64,000 nucleotides of DNA from Carnegiea gigantea (lineage: Eukaryota > Streptophyta > Magnoliopsida > Caryophyllales > Cactaceae), in NCBI GenBank assembly GCA_029747015.1, contig JAKOGI010000145.1, positions 936,001 to 1,000,000 on the forward strand, given 5' to 3'. Under the pieces are notes generated by a model. The model was not told where the DNA came from. It made no database searches and was given only the letters and a program-made list of their open reading frames with translations. Made by a program: the position numbers and the translations under genes. Numbering within the stretch: position 1 is the first letter of the stretch; every line of letters begins with the position of its first letter. Below, in pieces: positions 11,905 through 22,731 of the stretch.

Positions 11905-12234
11905 TGTTGGACTTAGGGCATGATGCACCCATTAGGGTGGACGCCCAATAACTTGACGGCTTAAACCACCTTAGAAACTGTAGTTCATCGACTGTTTATC
12001 TAATATAAAAAGGGGACCAGTCTAATAAGAAACATACATCAGAGAAATATTGAGGATTCTCTTAAGTGAGTTCTCTACACAAAACCCTAGGAGTCTTAGG
12101 TTGTGGGATTGTGAAGGTTCACCGTATAATGAGTTTCTTCTCCGACCAGTGATTCAAAGCTGAGGTTGGATCGTCTTTCGCTGCAGGATGAAGAAAAATT
12201 TATTTACGTTTAATTCGACATATTAATTCCTGCA
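11905..12234 (+). mobile_element. Putative 5' LTR of a non-coding copia-like retroelement
   Basis: A 330-bp segment begins TGTTGG and ends TGCA. It carries a TATA-like TATAAAAAGG near 12004 and is followed two bases later by a primer-binding site. This is the architecture of a small plant LTR. No matching 3' LTR was found by eye in the window, so the boundaries rest on TG...CA and the primer-binding site alone. Confidence 0.55.
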
Positions 12235-12235
12235 T

Positions 12236-12249
12236 TGGTAACAGAGCCA
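12236..12249 (+). promoter_or_regulatory. Primer-binding site (initiator tRNA-Met type)
   Basis: TTGGTAACAGAGCC differs by one base from the standard plant retrotransposon site TGGTATCAGAGC, complementary to the 3' end of initiator tRNA-Met. It sits immediately after the proposed LTR end. Confidence 0.6.
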
Positions 12250-13100
12250 ATTGGCTTGTTTCTTGGTTGGATCTATATCGTATTGCATGGCCTAAACATG
12301 TTAATGGTTGTATGCTTACTTTCGTTGTTTGCATCATTGCTTAACAAGCCCGAAACTTCATGCGGTTATTTCATGTGCAAATCTATGATAATTTTTAGTG
12401 AAATTCTGCATGTTAGTAGAGCATGAAAAGAGCTTTAATTTGATGTATTATACGCATATTTTGGCTAAGTATTTTGCACATAATTGCGAATTGAAGTTCT
12501 AGGGTTGTTTGCCTAGGAAACCCTAAAATTGATTTTTGAATTGTGGATTTTATTCAATTTTCGTTAAAATTGATGCATCGACTAGCTTACTCATTTGATT
12601 TCAACCAAAACCCCTCACCTTATTGTTCAATTTAATCGAAAATTAGCCCAAATTTTGGCAAAGAAGTCACTGCCAAATTTAGGGTTTATGTCGGTTGATG
12701 AACACGAATTTTCAATCTATTTTGGCAATTTTTTCCTTCAATTAATTTATGCCTTTTATTGTCCAATTTGTCTTGAGCTAAAGCCCTCTAATATCGGCTA
12801 TAATTCATCAATATTTTGCCAATATTTGGTAAATTACCACCGAGGGTTAGGGTTTGTACTTTTTAAACCCTTTTTGAATGGTTTTGATCAATTTTTGCGA
12901 TTAATTCAAGCAATTGATTTGTAAAAAAGGGTTTAAAACATCATTTTGAGCAAAAGCCCTCATACAATTTCGCAACAAATGTTGAAATTTTGCCCAAATT
13001 TGGCGAAACGTCGCTGAAAATTTAGGGTTAGTATTCGTATGTTTGACCTCAATTTTGAACCTTTTTTTTGTCATTATTTCTTACAATTGATTTATGCTTA
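12250..13100 (+). repeat. Non-coding interior with two diverged repeat blocks
   Basis: No gag or pol similarity. Two diverged copies of a block (about 12640-12930 and 12980-13150) share the pattern AAATTTTGCCCAAATTTGGC, then GTCGCTG-like, then AAATTTAGGGTT, about 340 bp apart. Non-coding interiors with repeated blocks are typical of large non-autonomous retroelement derivatives. The short ORFs (for example 12595-12924) read through these repeats and show no recognised domain. Confidence 0.4.
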
Positions 13101-14505
13101 TTGTTGCCCATAAAGTTATGAGCAAAGCCCCCCTAATATTTATCTCCAATTCGCCAAAGTTTGGTCTAAAAAAGCCAAAAACCAGCTGCCAATAGCAATT
13201 ATCATAATCGGGTTTTGGAACTTGATTTTTGGCACTTTAATCTAGAATTTTTCGCAATTGATTATGAAAATCAATCCTAGAGCATGTTTAGGATGAATTT
13301 CAGTAATTATTTTGCATCAATGGTGCAAAACAATTGTGGATTGGATGGGTTTTAGCCGTAGGTTTGCAAGGATGCATTTTTCCTTGCTCCAAATCAATGG
13401 CTTGGCTGAGGATGAGCCTATGTATAGGTCATGTGACCTAGGGGCTGTGCAAGTGATGTGTGGCTTTTTTATTTTAAAAAAATTACTAATAACTAAATAA
13501 AAAGTGAAGGGGCTTGATTAGACTACTAAGAGCTTGACTGTTGACCTAGATTGACCAAAAGGGTTGATTTGTTGGCCAAAGGGTTGACTTGTTGGCCGAA
13601 TGATTGATTAAATTTACCATAAGGGTTAACTTATGTTTTATTTTTGAGGCATTATTTTTGAAATATTTTATATTATGAAAGCCTTTTATTATCAATTGAT
13701 GAAGCATAATGCAAAACCTCTCAATGCTCTTTTTATGAGTATATATATTTATAATGTTTGATATTGTTTTTAGAATGAAATATTATGTAATTCTTAGAGA
13801 ATTCCTTATTTTGAGCGCATTTCATTATATTGAATTTCATAAGAGAGATGAGCATGTTTGTTTAATATCATTGAGATTATTTTGAATGAAAATATTATGT
13901 TAAATCTCTATGATATTTAACTCATTTGTTTTTAATTGAATTTCATGTGAGATAATAAGTATATATTGAATTTGTATATAATTCATAATATATTTTCTCT
14001 GCATCTAGTGTCCTTTCTTCAATACCTAGCTAAAAGGGTCTCATATTTTTCCTGTCACAAATAGTTTATATATATTCAAAGACTTCATAAGAGAAAAATA
14101 CCAAATAATGTAAAATAGACATCAAACTTTAAATTCACATAGAACTAAATAAAAAATTATGAAATTGTGTTCCTACCCATAAACCATCCTCTTTGGTATG
14201 ACTCTGCGTAAACAATGCAGAAGGGGTAGGAGTGTTCCCTTCCTTTGCAGCTTTATTGGCTAAGTTCATTAGATTTTACCAATTGTCCTAGACCATCCTT
14301 CCTAAACTTATGTAGTAAGCTCTGGAGCCCAAGTATATTAGCCCTGTTTGAAAAACAACAAGCATATCAAAACAAGTGTATTAATAAAAACATTCGCAGT
14401 GCACCATTATCAAACTAGATCAAAACCTAACTTAAGATTGAAGGATGTTGCACAGAACCCCCCAAATGTCAATTCCAATATGAGAACCTTTCCTTTTGAT
14501 GGTTT
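13101..14505. other. AT-rich spacer, no gene seen
   Basis: A small direct repeat of GGGTTGA-TTGTTGGCC lies at 13555-13600. The rest, to about 14350, is AT-rich with short homopurine and homopyrimidine runs. No coding, RNA or terminal repeat signal was recognised. Confidence 0.4.
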
Positions 14506-15500
14506 CGAACCCCAACAAAAAAAATACAAAAAACCAAAATTTAAAAACATGAGTCAACTAATTGAGAATTACTTTAAGTTTTTTTTGAGTTTGGAAGACA
14601 TCTATGAATGATTATAAATTTACAATGGATAGCGTGAAATAAAGGATAATGTTAAAGTTAATACTGAAGCCACTAACAATGGATTTACAAAACAAGACAA
14701 CATAATAACAAAGCAACTCATCCAATATTCATCCAAAACAAAATAACAACAACAAAGAAGCCATAAAAGCTTGAGTAAATAAGAGGACTAACAAAACAAT
14801 ACAAACAATAGCAAAACAATTCATTCAAGGCTCATTATTGGAGACAAAGAGGGGAAAGTGAAAACTCCCTAATTTAAAAACATGCGCAAACTAATTGAGA
14901 ATTAGTTTAAGTTTTTTTTAAAAGTTTGGAAGATATATATGAATGATTGTAAATTTGCAATGGATCACATGAAATAAAGGATAATGTTAAAGTTAATACT
15001 TAAGGCATGCACTAACAATGGATTTACAAAACAAGACAATAAAACAACAAAGAAACTCATCCAAGATTCAACCAAAACAAAATAACAACAATAAAGCAAG
15101 CCATAAAAGGTTGAGTAAATCAGAAAACTTGTAAAACAACACAACAACAATAAAACAACTCATTCAAGACTCATTATTGGAGACAAAAAGGGGAAAGCGA
15201 AAACTCCCCAATTTAAAAACATGAGTCGACTAATTGAGAATTATAATGGATAGCATGAAATAAAGGATAATCTTAAAGTTAATATTCAAGCCACTGACAA
15301 TGGATTTACAAAACAAGACAACCCAACAACAAAGCAACTCGTCCACTATTCATCCAAAACAAAATAACAACAACAAAGAAAGCCATAAAGGGCTAAGTAA
15401 ATAAGAGAACTTGCAAAATAACACAACAACAAAGAAACAACTTATTCAAGACTCATTATTGGAGACAAAGAAGGCAAAGTAAAAACTCCCTAATTGAACT
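14506..15500. repeat. Tandem repeat of about 340 bp, three copies
   Basis: Three head-to-tail copies with matched landmarks: GGATTTACAAAACAAGACAA at 14681, 15020 and 15302, and CTCATTATTGGAGACAAA near 14831, 15170 and 15453. Spacing is 339 bp between copies one and two and about 282 bp between two and three, because the third copy has an internal deletion. The repeat is A-rich on the plus strand and rich in CAACAA words. Its ORFs (14348-14611, 14965-15150) are incidental. Confidence 0.8.
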
Positions 15501-15674
15501 CATCCAAGATTGATCCGTATAAAACCCTAATTTTCAAATTAAAAGCAAATACTCCAAATAATATCATGAATGTTGATGTTAGTAGTTGAAATTTGGGTTA
15601 ATTCAACTTGAAATAGAGAGAGATGAGAGAAATTACCGATGATGGGTGTGGACCAAGGCGGCAAACTGGAGACA

Positions 15675-15690
15675 CTATCGGCGCTGTGAA

Positions 15691-15722
<32 letters not shown>

Positions 15723-15860
15723 GTGACAGAGATTACTAGTGAGAGAGAGAGAGAGAGAGATTAGCGGCGGGCGGCGAGTAGTACCGGTCAGGGGGGCGAG
15801 CACTATAGGGGAGGAGGAAGAACAGAAGAAATGTTGTTGAGGGGCTAGGTTTGTTCGCAA
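15675..15860. repeat. (GA)n microsatellites in a GC-rich patch
   Basis: Two (GA)n runs (about 15697-15721 and 15738-15760) flank a short GGTGACAGAGATTAC stretch and are followed by GCGGCGGGCGGCGAG. The minus-strand 61-codon ORF consists mainly of Ser-Leu repeats from the (CT)n run and is not a credible gene. It may be the leader region of the CACTA element that ends at 16127. Confidence 0.6.
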
Positions 15861-15899
15861 ATGACTGGGTGGGGTTTTTTTTCTTTGTTTAGTGTTGGA

Positions 15900-16127
15900 T
15901 TATTTATCTGGCTCTATAGTGCCAGATTGTTTTAATTTATTTGACACTAAATCTGACTTTATTAGCGTCAAATTTGATGCTAATATCGAACAATATTAGA
16001 GACGAGTTAGTATATATGACAGTTATAGAGTTTCCCATAAAATCCAATGCCAAAGTGTTCTCAATTAGCATCTGATTAGTTGTTGACTCTAAATTTTCAA
16101 CGCTAACAGCAAAATTTTCTTGTAGTG
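15900..16127. mobile_element. Terminus of a second CACTA family
   Basis: The segment ends TTTTCTTGTAGTG at 16127, the reverse complement of CACTACAAGAAAA, a common plant CACTA terminus. Subterminal words of the GACGCTAAATTT / AGCGTCAAATTT type recur within 230 bp, including a 24-bp near-palindrome at 15961-15984. The words differ from the CCGACGGAA set of the 3118-11463 element, so this is a different family. I could not find its other end; the tandem repeats at 14506-15500 may lie inside it. Confidence 0.6.
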
Positions 16128-16755
16128 TCTGCACCCTTTGTTGTGAATACTATATGGCTAGCTACCTCAACTGTTGCCATGCACTAGCTAGTTCACTGGT
16201 GGAGGCCTAGATCGACATGTGTCTAATAAGAATGCATGACTTTGCCATGCCTCTCATTTACACTCTTCCTTAGGCTGTGTTGTATGGGTGTCTAATCATA
16301 CCCTCAGTTGTATAAATAAACATGTGTAATTCTTCATCATGGGGTCAAATCTGTATAACTATTCTTCACATTGAGTGATTATATATTGGTTTGACACTTA
16401 GCAATCACTTATTGGTTATATTTTCTTTCTTTTAATTATATTATAGAATTGAAAAGCTCATCAATGCTCATGACATTAAGTAATTATATGTTTTTTAAGA
16501 TTTTTATTAAATGGTTATATCAACATGCAAATATCTGGATATTAGAAGAAGAAAAGTTAGTCTATTAATGGTTTCTTAACTATTAATGGTTTCTCAACTA
16601 TTTTTTCTTTCCCTTTATAACTATTATAAGTGGATTTTAATGAAGTTACGTTCCTAATTTCGTGCTATATAATTGTTGGGTCTAATCAAATCCCAAGAGT
16701 TATTATCATTGCTGCTACTGATGCTTGAATTGTTTTAATAAGGGTCTATGGCATA
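16128..16755. other. AT-rich spacer, nothing recognised
   Basis: No coding potential, terminal repeats or RNA gene signals seen. Confidence 0.4.
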
Positions 16756-17011
16756 TCTCTATATACGTTGATTCGACAAATCCATTAGCATTATGTTTTG
16801 ATTTATTTATTCTCTTATCATAGCATTCTTTTACTTTGCCATCCAAAATTGCAAAATTCCTTCAATTTCGCTACATTGTCGTGACTAAATTAAATGTAAA
16901 GAAACTATAAAGGATATAAAAAATTATCATTACTAAATATAATATAACATGTCTTTAACCAAAAAAAATATATATATTAACAATCTGTGCGAAGCACAGG
17001 TATAGCACTAA
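16756..17011 (+). mobile_element. Probable small non-autonomous Helitron
   Basis: The 3' side has a perfect 15-nt hairpin, CTGTGC-GAA-GCACAG (16985-16999), followed after eight bases by CTAA (17008-17011) and then T, the standard Helitron 3' end (hairpin plus CTRR inserted before T). A start TCTCTATATA preceded by A lies at 16756, giving a 256-bp element in an A/T target. Plant Helitrons move by rolling-circle replication using a Rep/helicase encoded elsewhere; none is encoded here. The 3' end is the stronger call; the 5' end is tentative. Confidence 0.5.
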
Positions 17012-17249
17012 TATAAAACTATAACTCAGTGTTTCCTCTTTATTATTCTTTTTATTTGCCTTTCATTTTGCATAAAAACATCCCACGACTTTGCCTTAAT
17101 TACCCCTCTATCTTCAGTACAAACGCATGCCAATAACAACGTAAGCTCATTCCGTAGGTACCTCTTACGCGCAAACAAATCTTCTTTTCTTTTTCTTTCT
17201 TTTTTTTTCCAGGTTCTATTATCTGCTTTTCTGGTTGCAAAACATGACA

Positions 17250-17846
17250 TGGTGTGTTTGGTAGGGATGAAAATAATTTTTCTGAAAAACAATTTTCTCA
17301 TTTTACGGTGGTTGGTAAAATAAGGAGGATAAATTTGTTTTCATGGGAGAATCATTTTCTCCAGAATGAGGAAATAAATTCTCGCTTTGAATGGAGCGTG
17401 AGTTGATTTTACGTTTCTTTAACGTTCACACGGTTTCATATTCTTTCTCTTTTTCGTGTTTACTTCCTTGACATATGGTTTGAAAATTAAGGTAGTGACA
17501 TATAGTTTGAAGATCAAATTGTTGGCATTAGGTAAGATTAAAAAAATTGACAAATATACATATTGTCACAACTTTGATTTGGATGACACTACTATTGTAA
17601 TATAATTTCCCAAAGAACAAAATATAAATTCTCATTTTCCTAAATGTTTTATTTTTGTTTTTCACTAATGTACCTCTTTTTAGCTTTTTTGTTCATTTTT
17701 TGCTAATCAAACTCATTTTTCAGAAACTCCATTTCCCTTTTACCAACAACTGAAAATAGGAGCTAAAAGTCATTCACATGAAAAATCATTTTATATGAAA
17801 AATAGTTTTCTAGAAAAATGGTTTTTAACCCTACCAAACACCCTAA
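17250..17846. mobile_element. hAT-like miniature inverted-repeat element
   Basis: The left end reads GGTGTGTTTGGTAGGG and the right end, reverse-complemented, reads TAGGGTGTTTGGTAGGG, forming imperfect terminal inverted repeats. The similarity continues inwards with pairs such as GGTTGGTAAAA near 17310 and TTTTACCAACAAC near 17735. About 600 bp, AT-rich, no transposase. The TIR resembles hAT-type miniature elements of plants; no clean 8-bp target duplication was found. The ORFs at 17026-17301 and 17763-17954 cross its ends and are not genes. Confidence 0.6.
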
Positions 17847-18462
17847 GAAAAGACTGAGAGGACTGATGAAAGAAAGAAAAGAAAATAATTCCAAAGGAAT
17901 GAAATTAGGCCAAAATTTGTACAAATTACACCGAACAATCTTGGGATGAAGCAATTTCTTTAAAAAAAAATTTTTTTTTGGTACTTCTCTTAATTCTTTT
18001 TCTGGATGAAATAACTTTTATATTTATGATCACATTTTTCAAATGTCATCATGTGCCTTGGCTCAGTTTCCAGACAATTTTTGGAAGATTCTTGGGGGCT
18101 AGGTTAGCCACTTTTAATCTCATCATTAATAAAAAAGGATACTTTAGGATAGATTAGAATTGTTTAATGTTCAGCTGATAGGTTCTGGAGCATTTCAGGT
18201 TATAAAAGCCCAAGGTTTCTCTTTCCGTATATTTTTATTATCATGTCCTTATTGCGTGTTAGTTTAGCGTTAATGCTTGTGTACGTGTTGATTAATTTTT
18301 TGCAAAAAATTATATTGGTTGTCATTATGTTACAAACACCACAATTTGAAAGATCCTAGCTGTACATGCATTTCTAAAAATTCCAACATTTATTTTTTGT
18401 ACCATTAACAAAATTAAGATTTAGTCTTTAAAAATCAATGAACTATATAAAATTAAATAAAC
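17847..18462. other. AT-rich spacer, nothing recognised
   Basis: AT-rich DNA with no feature that I can support. Confidence 0.4.
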
Positions 18463-18971
18463 ATGATTAACATTATTCTTTCAGAAAAGGAAAAGCCCAC
18501 AAACTTTGCCCTTGCTCGCATTATCCTTTGCGTTCCAGTACCCCCTTCCCCCCAATTGTTGCTGCTTCACGTCCATGGCTTCCGGCGTGTAGCACCTAGA
18601 ATCTGTAATTTTCAGCCAAATTTCCCCTTCCCTCCATTTTCTCCGGCGAGAAACGCGCCTCTGGTCCCTCCACTTTTCTGGCCAAAGTCCCCTTCCCTTC
18701 CATTTTCCCCGGCGATAAACTTGCCCGCCATTTTTTTCGGCCAAGTGGCCAGCGGCCCAACCCTCCATGATCTCTCTTTCCTCATATATATCATAAAGCA
18801 AGCTTCCATCTTGGGTAAGCTTCCTTTACTCTCATCAGTGACTAGCGGGTTTCTTCGTTCCTCTGTTTCCTCATGTTTGCTTCTGCATCAAATGGATTGA
18901 CGGTGCTGCTCATCCCAAATCTGAAGTCAATTTTTGATCAACGCCGGAACACTATTGTCGGACGGCAGGGG
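18463..18971. other. GC-rich segment with a short internal duplication; unrecognised
   Basis: A 145-codon plus-strand ORF (18463-18900) and shorter minus-strand ORFs overlap here. The longest translation is Pro/Phe/Ser-rich and low in complexity. It contains a diverged repeat of about 75 bp (CCCCTTCC...CCGGCGA-GAAAC near 18620 and 18695). I recognise no domain. It could be a leader or gene fragment that copia element A landed next to, since the target duplication TAGAC lies at 18972-18976. I do not call it a gene. Confidence 0.3.
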
Positions 18972-18976
18972 TAGAC

Positions 18977-19160
18977 TGTTAAGGGTAAAATATTGTGATA
19001 AATATTGTGTAAATATTTTATCATTTACTTGAGCATTAAGCTAGGGTTAGGAATCTCGAGATTGTGTCTGGCTAGGAATCTTTGTAATCGTGTACGTATG
19101 CTCAGCGTATGAATGAACAAGGGTAGGCCATCTATTCTTCTCTTCTCCTTGCTTTTGACA
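18977..19160 (+). repeat. Copia A 5' LTR
   Basis: Starts TGTTAAGG, ends TTTTGACA, and matches the 3' LTR along its full length. It is preceded by the target duplication TAGAC. A degenerate primer-binding site (TTGCATCATAGCAGCC, compare TTGGTATCAGAGC) follows directly at 19161. Confidence 0.9.
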
Positions 19161-19329
19161 TTGCATCATAGCAGCCATAAAAGAACCTAAACCTGTGATT
19201 GTGCCGCAACCATGACAAACGATGACAAGCCTAAGGAAGAGCCACCAAAGGAGTTCATAATCACAACACAATCTCCTTAATATCTCCATCCTTCCAATGG
19301 ACCCACAGCGATTATAACCTCCGTGAAAT

Positions 19330-20220
19330 TTGACGAAAAAACAAGGACTCATGGGAAAAAGTTGTCAAGAATGCTCTTAAATCCAAAAATTAGCTTGGAT
19401 TTATAGATGCGAGCATAACAAAACCCGAAGCAACGAAATCAGCCGAATTGAATGCATGGAAGATGGTGAATTCCATGATTACTTCATAGATATTGGACGT
19501 TATTGATTTGAAAGTGTAGCATACATTGATTAAGCCCAAAAGATGTGAGAAAATATATATTCAGAAGTGGCACTTGGTACTGAATGCCCCACGCATACAC
19601 CAACTCAAGTCAGAAATGGCATCATCCAAACAAGGGAGTTTGGAGGTAGTCGAGTTTTTCTCCAAGTTTAAGGGGCTTCGAAATGAACTAGAAAATTGTG
19701 TGAAGATCCCTACCTACACTTGTGGCACAACCGAAAAGATCATAAAATGATGGAGAACGATAAATCCCATCAATCCTTCATGGGGCTTGATGGTAAGAAG
19801 TGTGCGAGTGTTCGGAGCCAAATCTTAAAATTGGACTGTCTACCTTCTTTGGACAGAATGTTCAATATGATACAGCAGGAAGAGAGTCATAAAAGGATGA
19901 TGATGCACCACGACATTAAGCCAGAGCAGGCTGCTGCCTTTGCTGTTTCTGTTCAGCTCAGAAACTCCTCGATCGCAACCGAATGAGAGACCTATCAGCA
20001 AACACTGCGGTAAATGAGGTCATGACTAGTTGAGCTGTTTTGAAATTATTGGCTATCTAGCAAGCTGGGGAGGTCGTGGTGACAGCAGAGGACGCGGTAG
20101 AAGCCGAGGAGGTAGAGGTGGACGTCGTGGACCTGGTAGAGGCCGAGGACGTGAGATAGTGTATGCTGCGCAGCTTCAGAATGAGGCTCAAACAAGCATA
20201 GAAACTGACGCTTCTTGATC
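19330..20220 (+). pseudogene. Copia A gag (capsid) remnant
   Basis: This region encoded the structural protein that packages retrotransposon RNA. Recognisable gag pieces lie in two frames: NAPRIHQLKSEMASSKQG and FFSKFKGLRNELENCVKIP (19526-19750), then QSFMGLDGKKCASVRSQIL and LPSLDRMFNMIQQEESHKR (19744-19986). These match the UBN2-type gag of plant copia elements. An Arg/Gly-rich stretch (20070-20150) follows where the zinc-knuckle region normally lies; no complete CCHC is visible. Multiple stops and at least one frameshift make it non-functional. Confidence 0.75.
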
Positions 20221-20309
20221 GAGCATACCTGAGCTCATGATCAAAAAGGTGCAACGAATTATGAGTCTCCTTGAAACTCGTAAGTCAGGTTACGAAAAGC
20301 ACTCAGATT

Positions 20310-21035
20310 AGTAGAATTGGATCTTGGACAGCAGGGCGTCGTATCATATGACCGGATGTTTAGAACACTTGAGCAACGTAACTAATATGAATCCTACTTT
20401 TATCAAGCTATCGAATGGAGGCTATAGCATAGCCACCAAGCATGGCTTGGTCAAGTTAAACTCATAATTATCTTTAAAAGATGTTCTTTTTGTCCCGAGA
20501 TTAGATTGTAGCTTGATATCGATTGCTCAATTAATAGAGGAATTATTTTGCATAGTTGCATTTACGCATAAACTTTCTGTGATATAGGACCGTACTAGAG
20601 CCAGATTGGAGTGGGTAAGCAAGAAAGAGGGGTGTATTTATTCAAAGACATCTCTGTTGCAGATGTTCAAGCCAATCAAATTATGCATATGGAGTTATGG
20701 CATTGTAGATTGGGGTAACCTTCTAATCAAGTCGTGAGTAAGCTATCTCTAATTTTACATAGAAATATTAGTAGCAATAAAGGTGATTTGTTTTGCAATG
20801 TATGTTTTTGAGCTAAATAAACACGTAAGCCTTTTCATAACAGTGAGAATAAAGCATTGAACTGTTTTGAATTGATTCAGTATGATATCTGGGGTCCTCA
20901 TCTTGTTGAATCCCTATGTGGTGCTCACAATTTGGGTGTATTGGATGAAACATAAAGATGAGTTTTCCTAGTTAGTCAAAAAAAAATTGCAAGATGACCA
21001 AAACACAATTTAACGCCAATGTACAAGTCATTAGG
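20310..21035 (+). pseudogene. Copia A protease and integrase N-part, broken
   Basis: A protease-like segment begins near 20318 (WILDSRASYHMTG; the usual D-S/T-G catalytic triad reads DSR here, a likely inactivating change). GAG-pre-integrase pieces follow (LWHCRLG near 20697; CNVCF near 20797), then the start of the integrase core (ELIQYDIWGP near 20872). In-frame stops are frequent. The integrase is cut at 21035 by the LINE insertion and continues at 22732. Confidence 0.65.
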
Positions 21036-22363
21036 TTACGGGAGGGCCAAGATGCCCAGAGAGTGGAGGGCCAGCACAGTCATCCCCCTGTACAAAAACA
21101 AAGGGGATATTCAAGTTTGCAATAACTTTAGGGGCATCAAGCTGCTCAGTCACACTATGAAGTTATGGGAGAGGGTGATTGAGAGAAGGTTACGGGAGGT
21201 TGTAGAGATTTCAGAGAACCAATTTGGTTTTATACCGGGCAAGCCGACCACTGAGGCGATCCATCTTCTCAGAGGGCTCATAGGCTTGTTCAGGGATAGA
21301 AAGGTGGATCTCCATATGGTGTTTATTGACCTAGAGAAAGCGTATAATCGAGTCCCGAGGGAGGTATTGTGGAGGTGTTTGGAAGAGAAGAGGGTGTCGC
21401 CCGTGTACATCCGTGTAATCAAGGATATGTACGAGGAAGGGAGGACGCGTGTTAGGACACCGAGAGGGGTCTCTAACGACTTCGCTGTTAGTATGGGCCT
21501 ACATCAGAGCTCCGCCCTAAGCCCGTTTCTTTTCACTTTAGTTTTGGATGAACTCACTAGAGGAATCCAGGACGAGGTGCCTTGGTGCATGTTATTTACA
21601 GATGACATCGTTCTTATCGATGTGACCAGGCAGGGAGTGAATGACAGGTTGGATAGTTGGAGGCATACGCTGGAAGCTAGGGTTTCGGTTAAGTAAATCA
21701 AAAACGGAAAACCTCCATTGCTGTTTCAGTGGTAGGATAGAAGAGGGGGGAGAAATCACACTGGATGGGAGGGTGATACCAAAGGTCGCTAAATTTAAGT
21801 ATCTGGGCTCGATCATCCAGCAAAATGGGGACATTGACGAGGATATTAGCCAGCGGATAAGAGTGGGTTGGAAAAAGTGGAAGTCAGCGTCAGGGGTACT
21901 ATGTGACAAGAGAGTGCCTCTACGATTGAAAGACAAAGCCTATCGGATGGTAGTTAGACCGGCTGTTCTCTATGGATCGGAGTGTTGGCCTCTAAAGAAG
22001 ACGCAGGCCCAAAGGTTGATGGTAGCTGAGATGAGAATGATCAGGTGAATGTGTGGTTTTACGAGATTGGACAGAATTAGGAATAGAGTAAGGAGCTTAG
22101 CTGAAGTGGCCCCCATAGAGGCGAAGATGAGATAATCGAGGCTCAGATGGTTTGGCCACGTAAAGAGGAGAAGTGTGATCGTCCCAGTGCGGAGGTGCGA
22201 GATGATCGTCCCCCCCGGTGGAAAGAGAGGGATGGGTAGACCGAAGAAGAGTTTAGAGGAAGTGGTTAGAGAGGACCTGAGAGTTGCCGGTCTGACGGAG
22301 GACATGGCTCAAGATAGGAGGTTATGGCGGGATAGGATTAAGGTCTCTGATTGTAGGTGGTAG
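21036..22363 (+). pseudogene. LINE reverse transcriptase, C-terminal fragment
   Basis: The first frame (to 21696) has RT motifs: PREWRASTVIPLYKNKGD, NNFRGIKLLSHTMKLWERV, ENQFGFIPGKPT, MVFIDLEKAYNRVPR and MLFTDDIVLI. The active-site motif usually reads ADD; here it is TDD. A frameshift near 21680 moves the reading to 21641-22048 ([36 protein letters not shown]), which ends in a TGA at the usual Trp of MIRWMCG. The last piece, to 22363, reads MGRPKKSLEEVVREDL. Clearly inactive. The family (RTE) is inferred from the C-terminal signature and the TTG tail. Confidence 0.85.
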
Positions 22364-22683
22364 TAGCTTCGGTAGGGTGGGGCGGGTAGGGTTTTGGTGT
22401 GCTTGTCTGCAGGTCGTGCTTTTCTGGGATGTGACGGCATCTAGCACCCCTGGTTGGTTGAGGTATGTCTCTGCTCCTTATTTATTTTTGCTCTCCGGCA
22501 CATTTTCTCCTCCTTGGTTTTTGGTTTGCAATCGTTTTCTCTATAAACCTTTTTCAAAAAAAAAAAAAACTATTTTGTGGGTCTTAAGAAATCAACCTCT
22601 CTATGGGTAGGAATACCGGTAGGGGTAAGGTTGCCTAAAGCTGGATCTCCCCAGACCCCACGAAAGCGGGACCCACACTGGGA

Positions 22684-22716
22684 GTTGTTGTTGTTGTTGT
22701 TGTTATTGTTGTTGTT
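22684..22716 (+). repeat. (TTG)n tail of the LINE
   Basis: A GTT/TTG microsatellite immediately before the second copy of the target duplication; it is the 3' tail of the RTE insertion. Its reverse translation gives the poly-Asn string seen in a minus-strand ORF, which is not a gene. Confidence 0.9.
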
Positions 22717-22731
22717 GTACAAGTCATTAGG

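Larger units (their letters stand above)
21036..22716 (+). mobile_element. 5'-truncated RTE-type LINE inside copia A
   Basis: Non-LTR retrotransposon fragment with a 15-bp target duplication, GTACAAGTCATTAGG, at 21021-21035 and 22717-22731. The 3' end carries a (TTG)n tail (22684-22716), typical of plant RTE elements, preceded by a CCCCAGACCCCACGAAAGCG-type 3' region. Removing the LINE and one duplication copy rejoins the copia integrase. Only the reverse transcriptase to C-terminal part is present, as expected from incomplete target-primed reverse transcription. Confidence 0.92.

Noticed and set aside
14506..15500. CRISPR-like array
   Set aside because: Only three long units with no short repeat-spacer pattern, in plant DNA; it is an ordinary tandem repeat.
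18463..18900. 145-codon ORF as a host gene
   Set aside because: Low-complexity Pro/Phe/Ser-rich translation with an internal DNA duplication, no recognisable domain, and competing ORFs on the other strand.
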